From the NCBI GenBank assembly GCA_947456185.1, contig CANGPW010000022.1:1-35891 (forward strand): DNA of 35,891 nt. Direction: 5' to 3'. Positions within the stretch are counted from its first letter, which is position 1. Each line of letters opens with the position of its first letter. Both the position numbers and the translations under genes were made by a program. Of this stretch, positions 7,259 through 15,909 are shown one piece after another. The notes beneath the pieces are model-generated. The model had not been told where the DNA came from. It made no database searches and was given only the letters and a program-made list of their open reading frames with translations. Source of the stretch: Bacteroidota bacterium (GTDB lineage: Bacteria; Bacteroidota; Bacteroidia; UKL13-3).

Positions 7259-9517
7259 TTATGACTTACTCTGAGCATCAACTACAGCAATGGTAACCAT
7301 ATTTACTATTTCGCGTACATTACTTCCTAATTGTAATACATGTGCCGATTTTTTTAAACCTAAAAGTATGGGTCCAATGGCTTCAACTGAACCTAATTCT
7401 TGCAACATTTTATATGTAATATTTCCTGATGAAAGTGATGGGAAAATAAATGTATTTACCGGATCACCATTTAACTCACTGAAAGGAAAATTGCTTGATA
7501 ATAGTTTTTGGTTTAAAGCAATATTGGCTTGTATATCGCCATCAACAACCATAAATGGATAAAGTTCTTTTAAAATTTTACGAACTTGATTCATTTTTTC
7601 GGGTACTTCTCCACCGGCTGAACCAAAATTACTGTAACTTAACAAAGCAATTCTTGGTTCTATATTGAATTTTTTTACTGCTTTGTATGTTGAATATGTA
7701 ATGTCAACTAAATCATCAGCACTTGGAAAACGATTTACGGTGGTATCAGAAAAGAATAAAGTGCCTTTTTTGCTCAGCATAATATACATTCCAGCCACGT
7801 TTTTAGTGCCTTCCTCTTTTCCTAAAATTTGTAATGCGGGCTTTATTGAAGTAGGATAATTTTTGGTTAAACCACTAATTAAAGCATCCGCTTCACCCAT
7901 TTCTACCATCATTGGGGCATAATAATTTCTATCCTGCATCAGTTTCCTTGCTTCGTGTAAAGTAACCCCTTTACGTTGACGCTTGTTGAAAAATATGTCG
8001 GCAAAAGCATTGCATTTAACTTCTTCTTCTTTAGGATCAATTATAATTACATCGTTTAATTTTATATTATTTTCTGTAATAATTGCTGCAATTTTCTTTT
8101 TGTTTCCAAGTAAAATTGGAATGGCTATTCCTTCATCTTTTACTATTTGCGCAGCACGTAAAATTTTATAATTATCAGCTTCAGCAAATACAACTCTTTT
8201 AGGTTCGTTTTTAGCCTTATCTGTAATTGCTCTTATAAAATTACTTTCTTTCCCTAATCTAGCTAATAATTGATTGTTATATTTTTCCCAATCGTGAATT
8301 GGATTTTTTGCTACACCACACTCCATGGCAGCTTTTGCCACAGCTGGGGAAACTGTTGTAATTAAACGAGGATCAATAGGCTTGGGAATAATATAGTTTT
8401 TACCAAATATTACATTTTTTTCATTGTAAGCTAAATTTACAATTTCCGGAACAGGTTCTTTTGTCAAATTTGCTAAAGCATAAACCGCAGCAATTTTCAT
8501 TTCTTCAGTAATTTTGCTAGCTCTAACGTCTAATGCTCCTCTAAAAATATATGGAAAACCCAATACATTATTTACTTGGTTAGGATAATCGCTTCGGCCA
8601 GTAGCTATAATAATATCAGGGCGTGAGGCAATGGCAAGCTCATAAGAAATTTCAGGATTTGGATTTGCCAAAGCAAAAACAACACAATCTTTTGCCATGC
8701 TGCGCAACATATCTTGTGTAACCACATCGGCTTTCGATAAACCAACAAATACATCAGAATTGATCATGGCTTCTTCCAGTGAATTTAAGTTACGAGAAGT
8801 AGCAAATTGTTTTTTAGTTTCATCTAAATTGGGGCTGTCGGTTCTAATCACACCTTTGCTATCGCACATGATTAAGTTTTCCTTTTTCACGCCTAAAGCC
8901 ATCATTATTTTAGCACAACTTATTGCAGCTGCACCAGCACCGTTATAAACTACTTGAATATCACTAATTTTTTTACCTACTATTTCTAATGAGTTTAATA
9001 ATGCAGCTCCTGTAATTATAGCTGTTCCATGCTGATCATCGTGCATAATAGGAATGTTCAATTCTTCTTTTAAACGTCTTTCTATTTCAAAACATTCAGG
9101 TGCTTTTATATCTTCTAAATTTATTCCGCCAAATGTACAAGCTATGTTTTTAACGGTATTTATAAATTCTTCGGTATCTTTTGTGTTTATTTCAATATCA
9201 AAAACATCAATATCGGCAAATATTTTAAATAAAATTGCTTTTCCTTCCATTACTGGTTTTGATGCTTCTGGGCCAATATCACCAAGACCAAGAACTGCTG
9301 TTCCGTTTGAAATTACTGCTACTAAGTTTCCTTTGGCAGTATATTTATAAACATCATCTGAATTTTCGGCAATGGCTAAGCATGGTTCTGCTACTCCTGG
9401 TGAGTATGCTAAACTTAAATCGCGTTTTGTATTGGTAGGTTTTGTGGGCACTACAGCTATTTTTCCTGGGCGTCCTTTACTGTGATAATTTAAAGCGTCT
9501 TCTTTTAATTGACTCAT
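7259..9517 (-). CDS. maeB: NADP-dependent malic enzyme fused to a phosphotransacetylase-like domain
   Basis: The 752-residue length is that of the MaeB fusion family. Residues 1 to about 430 are malic enzyme: YSPGVAEPC carries the catalytic Tyr, MHDDQHGTA the metal-binding Asp pair, and YNGAGAAAIS the dinucleotide fold. Residues from about 430 to the end are a phosphotransacetylase-like domain (RVVFAEADNYKILRAA..., ADALISGLTKNYPT, GDIQANIAL), which in this family senses acetyl-CoA and is generally held not to be catalytic. The enzyme converts malate to pyruvate and CO2 while reducing NADP+. A -7 element lies about 65 bases upstream at 9583. It heads a probable two-gene operon with the polyprenyl synthase. 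Confidence 0.95.
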   Translation of the reverse strand: MSQLKEDALNYHSKGRPGKIAVVPTKPTNTKRDLSLAYSPGVAEPCLAIAENSDDVYKYTAKGNLVAVISNGTAVLGLGDIGPEASKPVMEGKAILFKIFADIDVFDIEINTKDTEEFINTVKNIACTFGGINLEDIKAPECFEIERRLKEELNIPIMHDDQHGTAIITGAALLNSLEIVGKKISDIQVVYNGAGAAAISCAKIMMALGVKKENLIMCDSKGVIRTDSPNLDETKKQFATSRNLNSLEEAMINSDVFVGLSKADVVTQDMLRSMAKDCVVFALANPNPEISYELAIASRPDIIIATGRSDYPNQVNNVLGFPYIFRGALDVRASKITEEMKIAAVYALANLTKEPVPEIVNLAYNEKNVIFGKNYIIPKPIDPRLITTVSPAVAKAAMECGVAKNPIHDWEKYNNQLLARLGKESNFIRAITDKAKNEPKRVVFAEADNYKILRAAQIVKDEGIAIPILLGNKKKIAAIITENNIKLNDVIIIDPKEEEVKCNAFADIFFNKRQRKGVTLHEARKLMQDRNYYAPMMVEMGEADALISGLTKNYPTSIKPALQILGKEEGTKNVAGMYIMLSKKGTLFFSDTTVNRFPSADDLVDITYSTYKAVKKFNIEPRIALLSYSNFGSAGGEVPEKMNQVRKILKELYPFMVVDGDIQANIALNQKLLSSNFPFSELNGDPVNTFIFPSLSSGNITYKMLQELGSVEAIGPILLGLKKSAHVLQLGSNVREIVNMVTIAVVDAQSKS

Positions 9518-9901
9518 TATTTTTTTTCTAAAAAAACTTATTTATAATTGATTTACCTGAAAAGGGAACCAATATTTAAAGACAAACGTACTACATTTTT
9601 TTTACATAAAAATTTGATAAAAAATATAGTTGTAACTGCTTTAAAGCAATTGTACTTTTATTTTTTAAAATAAAGAGTAATTATTTTAATTTTTATATAC
9701 CTATTTCAGTAATTTTTGAAATCATTTTTTATGAATAAATGCTCTTGTTTCTTAATTGTTATTTATCACTGTTATTATATTTTATCAATTAATTCATAGA
9801 TATTGATGAATTTTAAAAAAGATACTTAGAAATAGACTAAAAATATTTTTTCACCTATTAAAACTAAATAGTACTATAAAAGTTTAATATTGTAAAGTTT
9901 T
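9518..9901. other. 384-base AT-rich spacer between divergent maeB and ispH
   Basis: It holds the maeB promoter near 9583 and a poor ispH promoter candidate (TAATATTG at 9885-9892, 10 bases before the ATG). I found no RNA gene, terminator hairpin or repeat in it. The composition is very AT-rich, with many A and T runs. Confidence 0.6.
9583..9590 (-). promoter_or_regulatory. -7 promoter element of maeB
   Basis: On the minus strand the sequence is TACGTTTG, a perfect match to the Bacteroidota -7 consensus TAnnTTTG. It is 66 bases upstream of the maeB ATG. No good -33 TTTG was seen at the expected distance. Confidence 0.5.
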
Positions 9902-10744
9902 ATGAAAGTAAAAATAGAAATAGACGATAATTCAGGATTTTGCTTTGGGGTAGTTTTTGCCATTTCTATGGCCGAAGATATTTTAGAAGACGAAGGTAAA
10001 TTATATTGCCTTGGCGATATTGTTCACAACGATGAAGAAGTAAGCCGATTAAAAGCCAAAGGATTACAAATAATTGACCATGAACAATTGAAAAATATTA
10101 AAAACGAAAAAGTTTTAATCAGGGCTCACGGTGAACCGCCAGAAACTTATAAGTTAGCCTTAGAAAATAATATTGAACTTGTTGACGCAAGTTGTCCGGT
10201 GGTTTTAAAATTACAAAATAGGGTTCGTGAAGCTTATAATGATAATGAACAAATTCTAATATATGGAAAACATGGCCATGCTGAGGTAAAAGGTTTGGTT
10301 GGCCAAACCAATGGAGATGCCATTGTTATTGAGTCATTTGATGAATTAGAAAAATACGAATTACCAAAAAAACTACAATTATTTAGTCAAACCACTAAAC
10401 GCACAAAAAATTTATATAAACTAAAATCAACATTGGAAGAAAAAGGAATTGAAGTTGATTTTAACGATACGCTTTGTCGCCAAGTTAGTAACCGTGATTT
10501 ACAATTACCAACTTTTGTAAAAAAGTTTGATAAAGTAATTTTTGTTGCAGGTTTAAAATCTTCAAATGGAAAAGTACTTTTTGATGTATGCAAGGAAAAC
10601 AATCCAAACACTTATTTTGTTAGTAATAAAAATGAACTAAAAAAAGATTGGTTCAATGAAAACGAGAACATAGGTATTTGTGGCGCTACTAGTACGCCAC
10701 AGTGGCAAATGGAAGAAATTAAAGATACGATTTTAGCTTTATAG
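9902..10744 (+). CDS. ispH: 4-hydroxy-3-methylbut-2-enyl diphosphate reductase
   Basis: The 280-residue protein is IspH (LytB), the last step of the non-mevalonate isoprenoid pathway. It reduces HMBPP to IPP and DMAPP using a [4Fe-4S] cluster. The three cluster cysteines are present: Cys14 in GFCFGV, Cys98 in DASCPVV and Cys192 in DTLCRQVSNRD, spaced as in E. coli IspH. Other family motifs seen are IRAHGEPP, YGKHGHAEVKG, FSQTT, GLKSSNGKVL and CGATSTPQWQMEE. The substrate-binding context SNRD in place of the usual GNRQ is a small variation. The gene is followed after 12 bases by the peroxidase gene, so the pair is likely co-transcribed. Confidence 0.95.
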   Translation: MKVKIEIDDNSGFCFGVVFAISMAEDILEDEGKLYCLGDIVHNDEEVSRLKAKGLQIIDHEQLKNIKNEKVLIRAHGEPPETYKLALENNIELVDASCPVVLKLQNRVREAYNDNEQILIYGKHGHAEVKGLVGQTNGDAIVIESFDELEKYELPKKLQLFSQTTKRTKNLYKLKSTLEEKGIEVDFNDTLCRQVSNRDLQLPTFVKKFDKVIFVAGLKSSNGKVLFDVCKENNPNTYFVSNKNELKKDWFNENENIGICGATSTPQWQMEEIKDTILAL

Positions 10745-10756
10745 AAATATTAAATA

Positions 10757-11332
10757 ATGAAAATGAAAACAATCATCATTACTTTATCAGCACTATCAAT
10801 TGGTGCATTTATATTATACAGTTTTAAAAACCGTAAAGCTGAAAACACCGTAAAAGGAAAAGGTTTTTATAATTTATCTATCAAATCATTAGATGGAAAA
10901 TCGAATATTGATTTCAGCCAATTTAAAGGTAAAAAAGTTTTATTGGTTAACGTAGCTAGCAAATGTGGCTATACTCCACAATACGAAGGACTAGAAAAAC
11001 TATATGAAGCCAATAAAGAAAAACTTATTATCATTGGATTTCCTTGTAATCAGTTTTTGTATCAAGAGTCAGGAACTGCTGATGAAATAGCATCATTTTG
11101 TAAAAAAAACTATGGTGTTACGTTTCCATTAACTGAAAAAATAGATGTAAAGGGAAAAGACCAACATCCGGTTTACCAATGGTTAACCAATAAAGAAAAT
11201 AATGGGGTAAAAGATGTAACTGTTAAATGGAATTTTGGTAAGTTTTTAATAGATGAAAACGGAAATTTCGTTGAATATTTTCCTAGTGGAACCGAGCCTT
11301 TAAGTGAAGAAATAGCTAAGTTTTTAAATTAA
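10757..11332 (+). CDS. Glutathione peroxidase family thiol peroxidase, membrane-anchored or exported
   Basis: The 191-residue protein has an N-terminal hydrophobic segment (residues 5-22, ending YSFKNRK) that is an uncleaved anchor or signal peptide, so the enzyme probably acts in the periplasm. The catalytic domain begins near residue 38. It has NVASKCGYTPQ with peroxidatic Cys70 in place of selenocysteine, the FPCNQFLYQESG segment and WNFGKFL near the end, which supply the conserved Cys, Gln, Trp and Asn. It reduces peroxides with thiols; in bacteria of this family thioredoxin is often the donor, which cannot be told from the sequence. It follows ispH by 12 bases and ends before a strong terminator. 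ATG-AAA-ATG at the start leaves a two-residue ambiguity. Confidence 0.9.
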   Translation: MKMKTIIITLSALSIGAFILYSFKNRKAENTVKGKGFYNLSIKSLDGKSNIDFSQFKGKKVLLVNVASKCGYTPQYEGLEKLYEANKEKLIIIGFPCNQFLYQESGTADEIASFCKKNYGVTFPLTEKIDVKGKDQHPVYQWLTNKENNGVKDVTVKWNFGKFLIDENGNFVEYFPSGTEPLSEEIAKFLN

Positions 11333-11373
11333 ATTGTTAGCTATTTAATTAAAAATATTGTATTCCTTAGCGC

Positions 11374-11415
11374 AACAAAAAAGCCAAAATCATTACTGAT
11401 TTTGGCTTTTTTGTT
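11374..11415. terminator. Strong, symmetric terminator between convergent genes
   Basis: A perfect 19-bp stem (AACAAAAAAGCCAAAATCA at 11374-11392 with its complement at 11397-11415) closes a TTAC loop. A and T runs flank both sides of the GCC core, so it can work for the peroxidase gene on the plus strand and for ettA on the minus strand. Confidence 0.9.
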
Positions 11416-11443
11416 TTAAATAAAATTATTTAATATTCTAAAA

Positions 11444-11481
11444 CGATGGTCTATCGTCTATCAACTAACAACCATTAACTA
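11444..11481 (-). repeat. Degenerate heptamer tract, five units, after the ettA stop
   Basis: Read on the minus strand, the ettA stop TAG (11479-11481) is followed by five 7-base units, three of them ending TAG (for example TTGTTAG and ACGATAG). The ATAGACC unit of the tract at 5194 recurs here across a unit boundary. Confidence 0.7.
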
Positions 11482-13152
11482 ATTAATATTCTTAAACCTA
11501 ACTCTATGTGGAGCAGAATCACCTAAACGTTGTTTTTTATTTTCTTCATATGCACTGTAATCACCTTCAAAGAAATACACTTGCGAGTTTCCCTCAAATG
11601 CTAATATATGCGTTGCAATGCGGTTAATAAACCACCTGTCATGGGAAATAACAACGGCACAACCTGCAAAGTTTTCAATGGCTTCTTCTAATGCACGCAA
11701 AGTATTTACGTCAATATCATTGGTTGGTTCATCTAATAAAAGTACGTTTCCACCTTCTTTTAAAGTAATGGCCAAATGCACACGATTTCGCTCTCCGCCT
11801 GAAAGTACACTTACTTTTTTACCTTGATCGCTTCCACCAAAATTAAATTTAGAAACATAAGCCCTAGCATTTAATTGTTGGGTTCCAACCATAATGGTAT
11901 CTGTTCCCCCACTAATTACTTCATAAACCGTTTTATCAGGTAGTAAATCTTTGTGACTTTGATCTACGTAAGCAGTTTTCACTGTTTCACCCACTCTAAA
12001 AGTTCCACTATCGGGTTGTTCTAAGCCCATCATCATTCTAAATAAGGTAGTTTTACCTACACCATTTGGACCAATAATTCCAACAATTCCACCTTTTGGT
12101 AAACTAAAGTTTAAGTTTTCGTATAATAATTTATTACCATACGATTTACTTACCCCTTGCGCTTCTATTACCACATCTCCCAAACGAGGGCCTGGTGGAA
12201 TAAATAATTCCAAGGTTTGTTCTTTTTCTTTTTGGTCTTCACCCATCATTCTGTCGTAAGCATTCAAACGCGCTTTTTGCTTTGTTTGTCTACCTTTTGC
12301 ACCTTGTCTAACCCAATCTAATTCACGTTCTAAAGCTTTCGCTCGTTTACCTTCCGCTTTTTCTTCGGCTTTTAATCGGTTGGCTTTTTGTTCTAACCAA
12401 CTACTGTAATTTCCTTTCCAAGGAATTCCTTCTCCACGATCCAATTCTAAAATCCAGCCAGCTACGTTATCTAAGAAATACCTATCGTGGGTAACAGCTA
12501 TAACAGTTCCAGGGAATGTTTTCAAATATTGTTCTAACCAATCTACACTTTCCGCATCTAAGTGATTGGTAGGCTCATCTAATAATAAAATATCTGGATT
12601 ACTTAATAATAAGCGGCATAAAGCTACACGTCTACGTTCACCACCCGATAAAACTTTTACCATTTGATCTGGCTCCGGGCATCGCAACGCATCCATTGCT
12701 TGTTCTAATTTATTGTCCAACTCCCATGCATCGTTTTGGTCTAACAATTCCATTACCACTGCTTGTCGGTCCAAAATTTTCATCATGTCATCACCATCCA
12801 GATTTGGATCAGCTAAACTATTATTTATGTTTTCAAACTCTTCTAATAAATCAGTAATATGTTTAACACCTTCTTTTACACATTCTACTACCGTTTTAGT
12901 TTCGTCTAAATTGGGTTCTTGTTCTAAAAAACCAATTTTGTAATCTTTGTCAAAAACTACTTCACCTTGAAAACTTTTATCAATTCCAGCAATTATTTTT
13001 AATAAACTAGATTTACCAGATCCATTTAAACCTAAAACACCAATTTTAGCACCATAATAAAAGGATAGGTAAATGTTTTTTAAAACTTGCTTTTGGGGAG
13101 GGAAAGTTTTACTTACCCCTGCCATTGAAAATATAATTTTATTGTCTGCCAT
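11479..13152 (-). CDS. ettA: Energy-dependent translational throttle protein EttA (ABC-F ATPase)
   Basis: The 557-residue protein has two ABC ATPase domains and no membrane segment. The first has GLNGSGKSS near residue 42, LSGGERRRVAL and LLLDEPTNHLD; the second has GPNGVGKTT, LSGGERNRV and LLLDEPTNDID. Between them lies the charged linker (about 240-325, rich in Lys/Arg/Glu) that reaches the P-site tRNA in this family. The arm inside domain 1 (CVKEGVKHITDLLEEFENINN...) is the EttA type. EttA binds the ribosomal E site and gates early elongation according to the ATP/ADP ratio. It is monocistronic, with a -7 element 24 bases upstream of the ATG. Confidence 0.95.
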   Translation of the reverse strand: MADNKIIFSMAGVSKTFPPQKQVLKNIYLSFYYGAKIGVLGLNGSGKSSLLKIIAGIDKSFQGEVVFDKDYKIGFLEQEPNLDETKTVVECVKEGVKHITDLLEEFENINNSLADPNLDGDDMMKILDRQAVVMELLDQNDAWELDNKLEQAMDALRCPEPDQMVKVLSGGERRRVALCRLLLSNPDILLLDEPTNHLDAESVDWLEQYLKTFPGTVIAVTHDRYFLDNVAGWILELDRGEGIPWKGNYSSWLEQKANRLKAEEKAEGKRAKALERELDWVRQGAKGRQTKQKARLNAYDRMMGEDQKEKEQTLELFIPPGPRLGDVVIEAQGVSKSYGNKLLYENLNFSLPKGGIVGIIGPNGVGKTTLFRMMMGLEQPDSGTFRVGETVKTAYVDQSHKDLLPDKTVYEVISGGTDTIMVGTQQLNARAYVSKFNFGGSDQGKKVSVLSGGERNRVHLAITLKEGGNVLLLDEPTNDIDVNTLRALEEAIENFAGCAVVISHDRWFINRIATHILAFEGNSQVYFFEGDYSAYEENKKQRLGDSAPHRVRFKNIN

Positions 13153-13175
13153 AATAATTCATTAATTAAGGGTGG

Positions 13176-13183
13176 CAAATATA
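13176..13183 (-). promoter_or_regulatory. -7 promoter element of ettA
   Basis: The minus strand reads TATATTTGCC, a perfect TAnnTTTG match, 24 bases before the ettA ATG. No convincing -33 element was seen. Confidence 0.55.
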
Positions 13184-13353
13184 TAAGTTTTATTTTATGG
13201 ATTTTGGTGAAATTTTTGGTTTTTATTTCTCTTTAAATTCTATACAAAGTATAGTAAAAACAATATAATATTGTTTTATTTGCAGGAAAAGTAGATTTTC
13301 ATTTAAAAGTGATATAACATTTTTGAAAAAATTAACAGAATTTATTGAGGTAT

Positions 13354-14676
13354 ATGAAAATAGCAGTTATTGGTACAGGTTACGTTGGTTTAGTTACAGG
13401 AACTTGTTTTGCGGAAGTTGGAATTGAAGTTATTTGTATTGATGTTGATCAAAAAAAGATAGATAACTTAAAGAAAGGCATTATGCCTATATATGAACCA
13501 GGTTTAGAGGAAATGGTGCTTCGAAATATGGAAAAAGAACGCATTAAATTCAGTACAAATTTAGCCGAAAGTATAAAAGGTTGCGATGTAGCTTTTATTG
13601 CAGTAGGAACTCCTCCTGGAGAAGATGGTAGTGCCGATTTAAAATATGTATTGGCAGTTGCTCGTGAAATTGGTCAAAATATAGATGAATTTTGTGTGGT
13701 AGTTACCAAAAGTACAGTACCTGTTGGTACAGCACAAAAGGTTAAAAATGCTGTTCAATTAGAATTAACAAAACGTAATTCTGAACTTACTTTTGCGGTA
13801 GCTTCCAATCCTGAATTTTTAAAAGAAGGCGCTGCAATTGACGATTTCTTGAAACCCGATAGAATTGTAATTGGTGTGGAAAGCAAACAAGCAGAAGACA
13901 TGATGCGTAAATTATATAAGCCGTTTTTATTAAATGGTCATCCAATTATTTTTATGGATGTTCCTAGCGCTGAAATGACTAAATATGCTGCAAACAGTAT
14001 GCTTGCAACAAAAATTAGTTTTATGAACGATATTGCAAATCTTTGTGAGATAATGGGTGCTGATGTAAATATGGTTCGTAAGGGAATTGGTAGCGATGGA
14101 CGAATTGGAAATAAATTTATATATCCGGGAATTGGATATGGTGGAAGTTGCTTCCCAAAAGATGTAAAAGCATTAATAAAAACTGCTAAAGACAATGGTT
14201 ATACCATGAAAATTTTAGAATCGGTTGAAGCAGTAAATGACGCACAGAAATCTGTTTTATTTAACAAAATAATGAAACATTTTGATGGCAATATTAAAGG
14301 TAAAAATTTTGCTATGTGGGGGCTTTCATTTAAACCAAAAACTGATGACATGCGCGAAGCACCATCTTTGGTCATTATTCAAAAATTATTGGCTGCTGGT
14401 GGAAATGTGAAAGCTTATGATCCAATTGCAATGAAAGAAGCAAAACACATTTTAGGTGAACAAATTGAATATACCAAAAATGAAAACAATGCACTAATTG
14501 ATGCAGATGCTTTATTAATTGTAACTGAATGGCCAGATTTCCGTTCACCCGATTTTCAAGTGGTAAAAAAATTAATGCGAGGTAATGCTATATTTGATGG
14601 TAGAAACATATATGACTTAAATGAAATGCAAGAATTAGGTTTCGACTATTATTGTATTGGTGTAAAAACAAAATAA
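13354..14676 (+). CDS. ugd: UDP-glucose 6-dehydrogenase
   Basis: The ATG at 13354 is taken as the start because it gives MKIAVIGTGYVGLVTG, with the NAD-binding motif at the usual place; a TTG three codons upstream is less likely. The 440-residue length is normal. Key motifs are AFIAVGTPPGEDG, VVTKSTVPVGT, NPEFLKEGAA, the catalytic GYGGSCFPKD with its Cys, and the C-terminal FKPKTDDMREAPS. The enzyme oxidises UDP-glucose to UDP-glucuronate with two NAD+. The next gene uses UDP-glucuronate, so the pair forms a short sugar-nucleotide pathway. The 206-base gap between them holds a palindromic element and a terminator-like hairpin, so they may be separately transcribed. Confidence 0.95.
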   Translation: MKIAVIGTGYVGLVTGTCFAEVGIEVICIDVDQKKIDNLKKGIMPIYEPGLEEMVLRNMEKERIKFSTNLAESIKGCDVAFIAVGTPPGEDGSADLKYVLAVAREIGQNIDEFCVVVTKSTVPVGTAQKVKNAVQLELTKRNSELTFAVASNPEFLKEGAAIDDFLKPDRIVIGVESKQAEDMMRKLYKPFLLNGHPIIFMDVPSAEMTKYAANSMLATKISFMNDIANLCEIMGADVNMVRKGIGSDGRIGNKFIYPGIGYGGSCFPKDVKALIKTAKDNGYTMKILESVEAVNDAQKSVLFNKIMKHFDGNIKGKNFAMWGLSFKPKTDDMREAPSLVIIQKLLAAGGNVKAYDPIAMKEAKHILGEQIEYTKNENNALIDADALLIVTEWPDFRSPDFQVVKKLMRGNAIFDGRNIYDLNEMQELGFDYYCIGVKTK

Positions 14677-14698
14677 TTCAACATATAAGGGGACGTCT

Positions 14699-14786
14699 TA
14701 AAAGCCTCAAAAAGCTCGTCAGTTCGAGCGTAGTCGAGAACGTTTTGGTCACATTTTTAAAACATTTCGACTCCGCTCAATGTGAC
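14699..14786. repeat. Composite palindromic intergenic element (TTCGA family)
   Basis: It has an arm at 14718-14741 (GTCAGTTCGAGCG followed by TAGTCGAGAAC) and a second at 14763-14786 containing TTTCGACTCCGCTCAATG. The cores GAGCGTAGTCGA (14726-14737) and TCGACTCCGCTC (14767-14778) pair with one mismatch. GTCACA and TGTGAC also pair. AGCCTCAA near 14702-14709 pairs with TTGAGGCT at 14795-14802, giving an outer stem. The first arm recurs nearly unchanged at 25204-25227. Confidence 0.75.
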
Positions 14787-14796
14787 AATTCATATT

Positions 14797-14826
14797 GAGG
14801 CTGTCTTTTGAGACAGCCTCTTATTT
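14797..14826 (+). terminator. Terminator-like hairpin between ugd and the decarboxylase gene
   Basis: GAGGCTGTCT, loop TTTG, AGACAGCCTC form a perfect 10-bp GC-rich stem, followed by TTATTT. It may compete with an alternative outer stem of the repeat element just upstream, because TTGAGGCT can pair with either. Confidence 0.65.
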
Positions 14827-14831
14827 CAAAA

Positions 14832-14839
14832 AATATTTG
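14832..14839 (+). promoter_or_regulatory. Possible -7 element of the UDP-glucuronate decarboxylase gene
   Basis: AATATTTGCC matches TAnnTTTG in all but the first base. It lies just after the hairpin and 43 bases before the ATG. Confidence 0.35.
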
Positions 14840-14882
14840 CCAAGTGTTTTTATCAAATACTTAAATAAAAAAACCAAGAAAA

Positions 14883-15860
14883 ATGACTAAGAAAAGAGTA
14901 TTAATTACAGGAGCTGCAGGCTTTTTAGGTTCACACTTATGCGATCGTTTTATTAAAGAAGGTTATCATGTAATTGGTATGGATAATTTAATAACTGGCG
15001 ACCTTAAAAACATTGAACATTTGTTTAAGTTAGCCAATTTTGAATTTTACCATCACGATGTAAGTAAGTTCATTTATGTTCCTGGCCAGTTAGATTATAT
15101 TTTGCATTTTGCCAGTCCTGCAAGTCCAATTGATTATTTGAAAATTCCTATTCAAACTTTAAAAGTAGGTTCTTTAGGAATTCATAATTGCCTTGGCTTA
15201 GCCAAACAAAAAGGTGCCAGGGTTTTAATTGCTTCTACTTCCGAAGTTTATGGCGATCCATTGGTACATCCACAAACTGAAGAATATTGGGGAAATGTGA
15301 ATCCAGTTGGTCCTCGCGGTGTATACGATGAAGCAAAACGTTTTCAAGAAGCCATAACCATGGCGTATCATACTTACCACGGATTAGAAACTCGCATTGT
15401 GCGTATTTTTAACACTTATGGTCCACGTATGCGCCTAAATGATGGTAGGGTTTTGCCAGCATTTATAGGACAAGCATTGCGCGGTGAAGATTTAACCATG
15501 TTTGGCGATGGTTCACAAACGCGCGCTTTCTGTTATGTTGATGATTTAGTAGAAGGTATTTACAGATTGCTGTTAAGCGATTATGCACAACCAGTAAATA
15601 TTGGAAATCCAAACGAAATTACCATCAAAGAATTTGGAGAAGAAATAATAAAATTAACAGGAACTAGTCAAAAATTGGTATCAAAACCTTTACCAACTGA
15701 CGATCCAAAACAACGCAAACCGGATATTACCAAAGCCAAGGAAATATTAGGTTGGGAACCAAAAGTAAGCAGAGAAGATGGTTTGAAAATTACCTATGAA
15801 TATTTCAAATCACTTTCGCCAGAAGAATTAACAAAATCGGCATATCATAAATTTCAATAA
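14883..15860 (+). CDS. UDP-glucuronate decarboxylase (UDP-xylose synthase)
   Basis: The 325-residue protein is an extended short-chain dehydrogenase. It has [10 protein letters not shown] at residues 10-19, [20 protein letters not shown], the YDEAKR catalytic Tyr-Lys pair, [10 protein letters not shown] and TRAFCYVDD, all characteristic of UXS enzymes. It converts UDP-glucuronate to UDP-xylose through a 4-keto intermediate with tightly bound NAD+. It lacks the N-terminal membrane segment of eukaryotic UXS and the formyltransferase domain of ArnA, so it is the soluble bacterial form. The preceding gene (ugd) makes its substrate. No glycosyltransferase is nearby, so the final use of UDP-xylose is not shown. 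Confidence 0.93.
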   Translation: MTKKRVLITGAAGFLGSHLCDRFIKEGYHVIGMDNLITGDLKNIEHLFKLANFEFYHHDVSKFIYVPGQLDYILHFASPASPIDYLKIPIQTLKVGSLGIHNCLGLAKQKGARVLIASTSEVYGDPLVHPQTEEYWGNVNPVGPRGVYDEAKRFQEAITMAYHTYHGLETRIVRIFNTYGPRMRLNDGRVLPAFIGQALRGEDLTMFGDGSQTRAFCYVDDLVEGIYRLLLSDYAQPVNIGNPNEITIKEFGEEIIKLTGTSQKLVSKPLPTDDPKQRKPDITKAKEILGWEPKVSREDGLKITYEYFKSLSPEELTKSAYHKFQ

Positions 15861-15864
15861 TATC

Positions 15865-15892
15865 AAAAACACGTTTTAGGGCGTGTTTTTTT
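15865..15892 (+). terminator. Terminator after the decarboxylase gene
   Basis: AAAAACACG pairs with CGTGTTTTT (9 bp) across an 8-base loop and continues into T residues. It starts four bases after the stop codon at 15860. Its position argues against the GTG at 15883 as a start for the next gene. Confidence 0.8.
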
Positions 15893-15897
15893 ATTTC

Positions 15898-15905
15898 TAT
15901 CTTCG
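15898..15905 (+). promoter_or_regulatory. -7-like element of the MOSC gene
   Basis: TATCTTCGCC matches TAnnTTTG at all but one base and sits only four bases before the ATG at 15910, so the mRNA would have almost no leader. A very similar TATTTTCGCC stands before lysS. Confidence 0.45.
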
Positions 15906-15909
15906 CCAA

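Noticed and set aside
9731-9799. 22-codon frame (MNKCSCFLIV...) in the maeB-ispH spacer
   Set aside because: No ribosome site or promoter match, AT-rich composition and no recognisable feature; such frames are expected by chance.
15883-15909. GTG start adding nine residues to the MOSC protein
   Set aside because: The codons lie inside the preceding terminator and upstream of the -7 element; MYIITQLFIYPIKSM is the normal family start.
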